Below are positions 31,914 through 38,429 of a stretch of DNA of 38,429 nt, piece by piece (position 1 is the first letter of the stretch; each line of letters starts with the position of its first letter). The position numbers were made by a program, and so were the translations under genes. The notes under the pieces were generated by a model. The model did no database searches. It was not told the origin of the DNA and saw only the letters and a list, made by a program, of their open reading frames with translations. Source of the stretch: JABMRP01 sp964444795 (lineage in GTDB: Bacteria > Planctomycetota > Planctomycetia > Pirellulales > Thermoguttaceae); the NCBI GenBank assembly GCA_964444795.1, contig CAYUIQ010000060.1:1-38429 (forward strand), written 5' to 3'.

Positions 31914-33803
31914 CTACCGTCCGTCAATCTCCATCGAGAGGATCGGGCTGGGCGGTACTTCGGGGAATTCGGCCTCCAGATCGCGGTATTCCCTCTCTAG
32001 CCCGGCGCGGGAAGCGGCATCGGTGGGAAAGCCCTCGTCACCGGGACGTATTCCTAGTGCGTTTTCACCGAAATTATGCCAATCGGCCGCACATTGGTTG
32101 TAGCGAAGAATCTGATCGGCCGTGTCGTAAATCACGTTGTCTTCGATAAGAAACCCCTTGCTGCCTTGGTCGAAGAAGATGCCGTTGTTGGGAGCCCGGC
32201 CGGTGAAACGGCTGCGATGGACGTCGTGGATCAGGTTGCCGCGCAGCACGGTGCCCGGCTGAAAACCCAGCGTGTAGATCCCGCCGCCGTCGGCCAGCAG
32301 CATCATCGCGTCGTGGATGTGGTTAAACTCGACCACGTTGTCACGACAGGCGGTCGGTTTGTCGTTCCAACTCCAGCCGACCGAGACGTTGCTGTAGGGA
32401 AACCGCCGCACGACGTTGTGGCTCACCAGCGTCTTGGCGGCAATGCCCAGCCAGATCCCGTGGGCCGAGAAGTGGACCAGCCCGCCGTCGGAGATCAGGT
32501 TGTTGGCGATGCGGTTGCCCGAGGGAGTGTCGACGGCGGAGTTTCCCCGCGAGGTACTTCCCACCATTACGCCGCCTCCGCCCAGATCGAACATCCGGTT
32601 GCCCTGCACGGTGTTGTCGTGACACGCGCGACCCAGTCGCAGGGCGTACGCGCCAAGCTGGGAAAACGTACATCGCTCGATGCGGCACTTTCGGGCTCCG
32701 CTGGCATCCATCGCGGCCGGCAGATCGACCATCCCCTGGCCCGAACTATAACCCTTCTCGGGCAGTTGCCAGGCCGTGTGCTCGAAGGTCAATCCACGAA
32801 AGACCAGATTTTCGACCGGCCGGCCGTCCTTCGGATCGCCGACGATCCGGATCAATTGTTCGGCCCGAGGCGCCACGGCCGCGAACTGCTCGATCCGCTC
32901 ACCTTCTTTCGGGCGATACGCCGCTACGCCCGTGGCCCGATCGAGATACCACTGGCCGGGCTTCTTCATCGCTTCGCGCACGTTCTCGACGAAGTACGGG
33001 TTCTTCCCGTCCTTGTACCAATGGCCGATGCGGTAGACGGGAAACCCGGTGAACCGAACGATATGATCGTCGAGATCCAACTCGGCAATGCGCAATCGCG
33101 ACGCGCTCCAATCGTGCAGGGCCACGATCTCGACGTCCGCCAGTCCATGCCACTGGAGAATGTCGCCCGGGTGGAAGCGGAATTCCTTCTGACTCTGGCG
33201 ATGCCGCATGGGGGTGTCAAACGTCGGCGCGTCGGTCAGCCCGGCAATCACCATCGCTCCGACCGTCGGCCGGTAACGACGCTGGAGCGGCTCTTCTGGC
33301 GAAGCGGCGACGAAGAGTTGGCGAAAGTACCAGTCGCCGGCCTTGACGTCGCCGATCTGCGTGGTCCACGTTCCATCGCTTTGCTGTTTCCATCCCGACA
33401 GAGCCCGGCCACCGGAAATCCGGGGCTTCTCGCCGGGAGCCGCGGCGTAGGTGATCCGATATTGTTCGGTTCCCGAGTCCTCGGGCGTAAAGACCAGCGG
33501 CTCGTCCAGCCGATAGGTTCCGCCCCGAATCACAATGAAGACGCTGTTAGTCAATTTGCCACCGTCGCGGCGTTTCCGCTCACGTATCGCGTCCCGGGCG
33601 CCAGCGATGGTGGCCCACGGGCCATCGTTTCCCGCGGCATTGGGCTCGGTGAGTGTCCCCGACCAAGCGTCGTTTCCGACCGGCGACACATAGAAAGTAA
33701 GGCGAAGTCTCCTCTCTTGCTCCACCGCCGGACTGGCCCCATGGTTTACGATCAGAGCGGGGAGTAAGAGAAGTGCGATGCTGCAAAGGCGACGGTATTT
33801 CAT
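31914..33803 (-). CDS. Secreted right-handed parallel beta-helix protein (pectate-lyase/GH141-like fold), 629 aa
   Basis: GGAGCC precedes the ATG at 33803. A signal peptide (YRRLCSIALLLLPALIVNHG) is followed by FYVSPVGNDAWSGT and GPWATIAGARDAIRE, then FIVIRGGTYRLDEPLVFTP and EDSGTEQYRITYAAAPGEKP, the opening typical of secreted polysaccharide-active beta-helix proteins. The C-terminal half has stacked rungs (CRIERCTFSQLGAYALRLG, NRIANNLISDGGLVHFSAHG, NVVEFNHIHDAMMLLADGGG). It may act on a plant or algal polysaccharide as a lyase or glycosidase (GH141-like by impression), but I cannot assign catalytic residues. It lies 54 nt after the stop of the large kinase gene on the same strand and might be co-transcribed with it. 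Confidence 0.75.
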   Translation of the reverse strand: MKYRRLCSIALLLLPALIVNHGASPAVEQERRLRLTFYVSPVGNDAWSGTLTEPNAAGNDGPWATIAGARDAIRERKRRDGGKLTNSVFIVIRGGTYRLDEPLVFTPEDSGTEQYRITYAAAPGEKPRISGGRALSGWKQQSDGTWTTQIGDVKAGDWYFRQLFVAASPEEPLQRRYRPTVGAMVIAGLTDAPTFDTPMRHRQSQKEFRFHPGDILQWHGLADVEIVALHDWSASRLRIAELDLDDHIVRFTGFPVYRIGHWYKDGKNPYFVENVREAMKKPGQWYLDRATGVAAYRPKEGERIEQFAAVAPRAEQLIRIVGDPKDGRPVENLVFRGLTFEHTAWQLPEKGYSSGQGMVDLPAAMDASGARKCRIERCTFSQLGAYALRLGRACHDNTVQGNRMFDLGGGGVMVGSTSRGNSAVDTPSGNRIANNLISDGGLVHFSAHGIWLGIAAKTLVSHNVVRRFPYSNVSVGWSWNDKPTACRDNVVEFNHIHDAMMLLADGGGIYTLGFQPGTVLRGNLIHDVHRSRFTGRAPNNGIFFDQGSKGFLIEDNVIYDTADQILRYNQCAADWHNFGENALGIRPGDEGFPTDAASRAGLEREYRDLEAEFPEVPPSPILSMEIDGR

Positions 33804-33856
33804 GACGTTGGCTCCACGATTCAGGGGTTGACCTTGGTCGGCCCACGCGTACTTGC

Positions 33857-36800
33857 TTACTCCACCGGGATCAGGACGACACGGAAGCCGAGGTCGTCGT
33901 ACCGGCTGTCCGGCTCAAACCTACCCCGAGTCGCCGATCGGCAGCGCCCCTCATGGTCGCTCCAACTGCCACCACGGTCCACACGGTACGGGGTCTCTGC
34001 AGGCCCTGCCGGGTCGTCCGTTGGGGAATTGGCGTAGTAGTCCGCAGCCCACCAATCCGCACACCACTCCCACACGTTCCCGTGCATGTCGTGAAGCCCC
34101 CATGCATTCGGTTTCCGCTGGCCCACCGGGTATGTTTTGCCGCCCATATTGGGATTGGCGCCGAACCACGCATACTCTCCGAGCATCGCCGGATCGTCGC
34201 CGAAAGAAAATGCCGTCGTCGTGCCGGCCCGGCAGGCGTATTCCCATTGGGCCTCGGCGGGGAGCGCGTATTTCATCGCCGGCGTAGTAAGCGGCGTCTT
34301 GTCGGTCGGCACACGGAGAGTGCCCGCTGCACTATTGAGATTCGCCAAAAGAGGCTGAATGTCGTCCCAGCTTACCATCTGCACGGGATTGGCCGGGGCC
34401 TTGAAGTGCGCCGGATTGCTGCCCATCACAGCCTCCCACTGGGCCTGCGTCACCTCGTACTTGCCCAGGTAGAACGGCCGGGTGATTGTCACCCGATGCT
34501 GTGGCCCGTGCTCCTTCGACTCCGTCGACCCCATCATAAACTCGCCCGGCGGTATGAACACGAATTCCATACCGACCGAGTTGGTCCACTCGGCCGGCAC
34601 GCCGAGAAAGTCGGCCCATTGCTGCTGGTGGAGCTTGGCCTGCTCGGCGTCGAATGGTGCGACGGCGAGTGGGGGACGATCCTTACCCGCCATCGCTGTC
34701 CGAAGGGCCTCGGCGGAAAGGCGGTCCATAGGGCTCGGCGGACCAGCGGCCTCGGGCTTGAGGCTGCGAAGGCGTACTTTACGGATGGCGGCCTTTGTGT
34801 CGTACGACGTAATGTTGAATCGGTTGCCATCTTGACGCTTCGGGAAGGTGTCGTCGCTTCGTGGGACATCGAGGACGGGCTCTCCATCCACCAGCACCAC
34901 CACCCGCTCGTCGTCCACTTTTACGTTGATGCGATACCACTGACCCGACTTCAACTGCATCCGTTTTTCGGTGACGGCATCGGCACTGGCCGAACCGTCC
35001 TTGGCATTCACCGAGATCATGAAGCTATCGCGGCCGATTGGCCCCCAGCCGACGGCCACCTGGGCTTGTTCTTCACCCAAGGGCAGCCCGATGGTGCAGA
35101 AGGCGTCCCTCCCCTCGACACGCATGGCCTCCACTTCAACTTCGTAGTCACGCGCGGGAAATTCACTGGTCCAGGCCACCGTGGTCTTTGGCGAGCCCGG
35201 ATTGAGGATGATCTGGCCGCTTTCGAGACGCACTTCGCCTCGCGTGGCCTCGTCGCCGGCGGCTTGCCATCCGTCGAGCGTTTTGCCGTCGAAGAGATCT
35301 TGCCACTGCCCCGGCGCAATGTCGTCGGGCGCGTCGCGCTTGAGTGCCGCGATCTGTGCGGCGGCCGCCGGATTGCTGGCAAGCCAGTCGGGGTCGAGCC
35401 GGCCAGCGATTCGCACGTTGTCGAACGACACCGTAGCCTGCCACACGCCCACTTCGACGGCGCCGCGGCGATGATCGGTGTCCGTGGTTTCGACGACGAG
35501 CTTGTCGTTGATCCACAGGTTCAGGCTTTCGCCGGACCGCGCGAAGCGGCAGGTGTGGCGCCGGCCGTCGGGCAAGTCGGCCTGGAATGACTGGACAGTG
35601 ACAGCGTCCTGCTTGAAGATGCTCGCGTCCACCGGACGCAACGTGGCTTTATACAGATTCGGCGTGTCGACACACACGGCCACGTTGGCTTGGCCGCCAT
35701 CGTGGGTCTTTTCGTGGACCGTCCAAGAAGTGCTGATTTCCATCTCGTCCCTGAAGACGGCCTTGTGGATCCCGGGAGGGCCGTTGATCTGGCCGTTCTC
35801 GACCCGCGGGGAAGTGCCGGCGGTGCCCGGCCAGTCCTGCAACTGAGCAAGGTTGCTCCAGTCGTAAAGCAGCTCGACACGTCCATCGTCCAGGAGCCGC
35901 AGGTCGCCGTGGAAGAACGGCCGCGGCGGCGTGGCCGTCGCGCCAGGGTTGCTCGACGCCCGAATCGCCGCGGAGAAGTCTTTGAGTTCCGCCGGGTTGG
36001 TGGGGATCTCGCAGGCCACGCGGAAGCCGGCGTTGTTGTTGCTGTGGTCGGCCCCGATCCCGAGACGCAGCGCACACCGGAGTTCCGCCGGGGACGAGTT
36101 GCTCCACGAACCTCCCCGCCAGAGACGCGATGTGCCCTGGTCCGGCCCCGGGGGGTCTTCTCTCGGAGAGTCTCTGTAGTACTCGGCCGCATACCGGTCG
36201 GCACACCATTCCCACACGTTCCCATGCATGTCAAAGAGCCCGAAGGCGTTGCCCTCTAAACGGCCGACGGGTTGCGCGTGGGCCACTTTCCAGCCCCACC
36301 AGGCGTGCTGGCCAAGGGCCTCGTCGTTGTCCCCGAAACTATAGTGCGTGGTTGTCCCCGCGCGGCAGGCATACTCCCACTGGGCCTCTGTAGGCAGCCG
36401 GTATGCGGCGCAGGCCACTCTCTCGCGCGGCAATTCGCTTAGCTTGCGGCAGCACTCCACCGCGTCGTGCCAGATCACCCGTTCCACCGGCTGATCGGGA
36501 TTGTCCTGGTACTGGCTGGGATTGCTCCCCGTCACGCGCTCGTACTCCGCCTGCGTCACCTCGCAAATGCCCAAATAGAATGGCCGGGTGATTCGGACGC
36601 GATGCTTGGGCGTTTCTGCGGGAACCCGGTCGGCATACCACGAAGACACCTCTTGGCGTCCGACGTTTTCCAAGAGTCGTTCGGCCTCCTCCTCCGTTGA
36701 CCCCATCGTGAACTCGCCCGGCGGGATCAGCACGAACTTCATCCCGACCGAGTTGGTCCACTCGACCGGCAGGCCGAGGTGGTTGGCCCATTGTCTTTGG

Positions 36801-38236
36801 TGCCAGCGGGCCTTGCGGGCGTCGAACGGGGCGATGGCCGGCCGTGGAGGACCGGTTTGCGCCTCGCTCCCCTCATCCTGGCCCTCTCCCGAAGGGAGAG
36901 GGGAGTTGTCACCGTTGCGGAGCACGGCAATCAGGACGCCCAGCAGCACAACGCACAGCACCGCACCGCCGCCGATTGTGATTTGGCGGACGCGCTTGCG
37001 ACGGGCTTCGGGCGTGAGTTCTGGCCGGGGAGCGTTGGACTTTCGGCGATTGCCCGTGTCTTGCTCGGGGGCCGAGGGCGTGGTTTCCTCGGAGACCGTT
37101 GCCGCCCGTTGTTTGGTGCCGGTCGAGCCGCCGGAGGCGAGTTGGTTGAAGAACGACGTCAGTTCGAGATTGCTCGACGACTCGCGGCGCAGGCCGTCGC
37201 CCGTGTCGTCTTCCGTCTGGCGGCAAGCTTCCAACTCGGCGACGACCTCGGCCATCGATTGCTGGCGGTCCTCGGGCCGTTTGGCCAGCATCTTTTGGAA
37301 CACCGCGTCGACCGCTTCGCGCACTTCCTCTCGGGCTTCCCGCAGCGAAGGGATCCGGCCCTCGCGATGGCCCATCAACACGTTGACCAGCGTCTCGCCC
37401 GAGTAGACCGGCTTGCCAGTCAAGATCCGATAGAACGTACACCCCAGCGAGTAGATGTCGGACCGGTGATCGGCCTCGTGCGTATTCTCGGCCTGTTCGG
37501 GCGACATGTAGTCGCAGGTACCCATCACCTGTTCGGTGCTGGTCAGCCGGTCGATGTCGTCGCCCGCCGCCTGTGCGAACCGGGCCAAGCCCATGTCGAG
37601 GATCTTGACCGTGCCCTGTTTGTCCAACAGCAGGTTGGCCGGCTTGATGTCGCGGTGGATAACGCCCTGCTCGTGCGCACACTGCAACCCGCGGGCGGCC
37701 TGCAACGTGCAGTCAACCGCCTGCTCGACGGTCAACGGGCCGTGCTGCTTGACGATCTGTGAAAGGTCCTGGCCATCGACGTACTCCATGACCAGAAAAT
37801 GCGTGCCTTGGTACTCGTCGGCATCGTAGGCCGTAACAATATTGGGATGCGCCAGCCGGGCCGCCGCGCGCACCTCGCGATAGAATCGCTGCACAGCGTC
37901 GGCCGTTTCCATTGCCCGGTCGGGCAACACCTTCAGCGCCACCAGGCGATCCATCTTCCGATGCCGGGCCTTGAAGACATCGCCCATCCCGCCGGCGCCG
38001 ATCCGGTCGAGCACGACGTAATTGCCCACCACGAGGTCTTTGAGCCGGTCGCGATAGACGGCCTCGGCCTGATGCTTGGTCAGCTTCTTGGCCAGAATCA
38101 ACTCCCGGGCGAGCCCCTGCGCATCGCTGGGCCGCTTGTCCAGCGGGAGCCCCTCCGCAAACGAGGACAATTCCTCATCGGAGAAGAGCCCGCTTCGGGC
38201 GAGCCGTTCGCTAAATTGTCGGAGACTGACCGGCAT
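33857..38236 (-). CDS. Ser/Thr protein kinase with two FGE/SUMF1-like and two LamG/DUF1080-like domains, 1459 aa
   Basis: The ATG at 38236 has GGGGGTC 7 nt upstream; an upstream in-frame ATG at 38320 is rejected because a promoter-like box lies between. The kinase (about 70-340) has IGAGGMGDVF, Lys102, HRDIKPAN (Asp196) and DMG in place of DFG (Asp214). After a membrane helix (about 418-440) comes a linker with SPLPSGEGQDEGSE, encoded by a dispersed repeat. FGE-like domain 1 (about 490-742) has NSVGMKFVLIPPGEFTMGS, LPTEAQWEYACRAGTTT and MHGNVWEWCAD. Two beta-sandwich regions follow (about 775-945, and about 978-1158 with LFDGKTLDGWQAAGDEA), then FGE-like domain 2 (about 1218-1459). The cysteine pair of true formylglycine-generating enzymes is not conserved in either copy, so a ligand-sensing extracellular role is likelier. 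Confidence 0.9.
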   Translation of the reverse strand: MPVSLRQFSERLARSGLFSDEELSSFAEGLPLDKRPSDAQGLARELILAKKLTKHQAEAVYRDRLKDLVVGNYVVLDRIGAGGMGDVFKARHRKMDRLVALKVLPDRAMETADAVQRFYREVRAAARLAHPNIVTAYDADEYQGTHFLVMEYVDGQDLSQIVKQHGPLTVEQAVDCTLQAARGLQCAHEQGVIHRDIKPANLLLDKQGTVKILDMGLARFAQAAGDDIDRLTSTEQVMGTCDYMSPEQAENTHEADHRSDIYSLGCTFYRILTGKPVYSGETLVNVLMGHREGRIPSLREAREEVREAVDAVFQKMLAKRPEDRQQSMAEVVAELEACRQTEDDTGDGLRRESSSNLELTSFFNQLASGGSTGTKQRAATVSEETTPSAPEQDTGNRRKSNAPRPELTPEARRKRVRQITIGGGAVLCVVLLGVLIAVLRNGDNSPLPSGEGQDEGSEAQTGPPRPAIAPFDARKARWHQRQWANHLGLPVEWTNSVGMKFVLIPPGEFTMGSTEEEAERLLENVGRQEVSSWYADRVPAETPKHRVRITRPFYLGICEVTQAEYERVTGSNPSQYQDNPDQPVERVIWHDAVECCRKLSELPRERVACAAYRLPTEAQWEYACRAGTTTHYSFGDNDEALGQHAWWGWKVAHAQPVGRLEGNAFGLFDMHGNVWEWCADRYAAEYYRDSPREDPPGPDQGTSRLWRGGSWSNSSPAELRCALRLGIGADHSNNNAGFRVACEIPTNPAELKDFSAAIRASSNPGATATPPRPFFHGDLRLLDDGRVELLYDWSNLAQLQDWPGTAGTSPRVENGQINGPPGIHKAVFRDEMEISTSWTVHEKTHDGGQANVAVCVDTPNLYKATLRPVDASIFKQDAVTVQSFQADLPDGRRHTCRFARSGESLNLWINDKLVVETTDTDHRRGAVEVGVWQATVSFDNVRIAGRLDPDWLASNPAAAAQIAALKRDAPDDIAPGQWQDLFDGKTLDGWQAAGDEATRGEVRLESGQIILNPGSPKTTVAWTSEFPARDYEVEVEAMRVEGRDAFCTIGLPLGEEQAQVAVGWGPIGRDSFMISVNAKDGSASADAVTEKRMQLKSGQWYRINVKVDDERVVVLVDGEPVLDVPRSDDTFPKRQDGNRFNITSYDTKAAIRKVRLRSLKPEAAGPPSPMDRLSAEALRTAMAGKDRPPLAVAPFDAEQAKLHQQQWADFLGVPAEWTNSVGMEFVFIPPGEFMMGSTESKEHGPQHRVTITRPFYLGKYEVTQAQWEAVMGSNPAHFKAPANPVQMVSWDDIQPLLANLNSAAGTLRVPTDKTPLTTPAMKYALPAEAQWEYACRAGTTTAFSFGDDPAMLGEYAWFGANPNMGGKTYPVGQRKPNAWGLHDMHGNVWEWCADWWAADYYANSPTDDPAGPAETPYRVDRGGSWSDHEGRCRSATRGRFEPDSRYDDLGFRVVLIPVE
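36867..36905 (-). repeat. Dispersed CCCTCTCCC/GGGAGAGGG hairpin repeat, copy 2, inside a coding region
   Basis: CCCTCTCCC (36882-36890), loop GAA, GGGAGAGGG (36894-36902) is a perfect 9-bp hairpin. On the minus strand the flanks (CCAGGATGAGGGGAG) match copy 1 (TTAGGGAGAGGG) in layout. It encodes SPLPSGEGQDEGS in the kinase's linker just after the membrane helix and keeps the frame. Confidence 0.75.
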
Positions 38237-38263
38237 GAAAAGACCCCCAGGAGTGACGGCACA

Positions 38264-38292
38264 AGTATAGCCTTCCATTGGGGGAGACGCAA
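38264..38292 (-). promoter_or_regulatory. Candidate promoter of the FGE-domain kinase gene
   Basis: On the minus strand TTGCGT (38292-38287), a 17-bp spacer and TATACT (38269-38264) lie 28 nt before the ATG at 38236. This supports the shorter start. Confidence 0.45.
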
Positions 38293-38370
38293 AGGGGGCG
38301 TAGCGCGGGTCTCCCGGCATTTGGACTCCCGGCGACGGACAAATCGCACTATCATGGTAGGTTTGGCATG

Positions 38371-38426
38371 GTAGCCCGTTGAGAAAGTCATATGGGTGCC
38401 TGGGGTCGAGCGCAGCGAGCCCCCAG
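38371..38426. repeat. Probable dispersed repeat with CTGGGG/CCCCAG hairpin at the window edge
   Basis: CTGGGG (38400-38405) pairs with CCCCAG (38421-38426), with TCG/CGA inside the loop. The preceding GTAGCCCGTTGAGAAAGTCA looks like part of the same element; I have a general memory of such strings recurring in planctomycete intergenic DNA. The element may continue past the window. No gene is seen in 38321-38429. Confidence 0.4.
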
Positions 38427-38429
38427 AGC

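Noticed and set aside
32076..33767. Plus-strand 563-codon frame opposite the beta-helix gene
   Set aside because: No signal peptide, domain or ribosome site; the opposite strand encodes a clear secreted beta-helix protein.
33953..35590. Plus-strand 545-codon frame opposite the kinase/FGE gene
   Set aside because: Antisense of conserved FGE and DUF1080-like motifs; His/Arg/Val-rich composition typical of GC-rich shadows.
33857..38236. Functional formylglycine-generating enzyme
   Set aside because: Although the fold motifs are present twice, the required cysteine pair after GGSW is missing, so sulfatase activation is not claimed.

Overview
The window is high-GC bacterial DNA with the stamp of the Planctomycetes (probably Pirellulales or a relative; inferred from gene content, no rRNA marker present). 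The signs are a VWA/DUF4175-type envelope operon, a short leucine-rich-repeat protein with the RFSLRTLL-like membrane anchor, two giant Ser/Thr kinases with extra sensor modules, an ECF sigma factor paired with a WD40 kinase, anaerobic sulfatase-maturase machinery and many short dispersed hairpin repeats.

Layout. 1-1118 (minus): the 5' part of a PAS/chemotaxis-type protein, a structured leader with its own intrinsic terminator, and an unassigned 168-residue protein. 1562-14864 (plus): a six-gene operon, mostly with overlapping stops and starts: a secreted PQQ-type beta-propeller, a secreted alpha/alpha-toroid protein, a BatA-like protein, a VWA/GATase1-like protein, a DUF4175-like membrane protein and a 1160-residue Ala/Gln-rich coiled coil. 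It looks like a cell-envelope complex. 14867-15268 (minus): a small anchored acidic protein converging on that operon. 15632-19349 (minus): a Tat-exported aldo/keto reductase, an anaerobic sulfatase-maturase-type radical SAM enzyme and a CxxCxxCC protein, the last two separated by a 128-bp MITE-like element. 19576-20700 (plus): a URO-D family protein. 20731-26006 (plus): an ECF sigma factor and a 1535-residue kinase-WD40-TPR protein. 26192-30992 (plus): a repetitive secreted protein, then a secreted alpha/beta hydrolase overlapping a C45-type Ntn-hydrolase. 31083-38236 (minus): an LRR protein, a secreted parallel beta-helix protein and a 1459-residue kinase carrying two FGE/SUMF1-like and two LamG/DUF1080-like domains.

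Themes. Most products are predicted to be exported or membrane-bound, which suits a polysaccharide-degrading, envelope-elaborate lifestyle. Signalling genes (PAS protein, ECF-kinase pair, FGE-domain kinase) are interspersed. Short palindromic repeats sit in several gaps, and in two places they have become coding sequence: the C-terminus of the C45 hydrolase and the juxtamembrane linker of the large kinase. I found no tRNA, rRNA, CRISPR array or transposase. Family names come from recognising motifs by eye; no database search was run.
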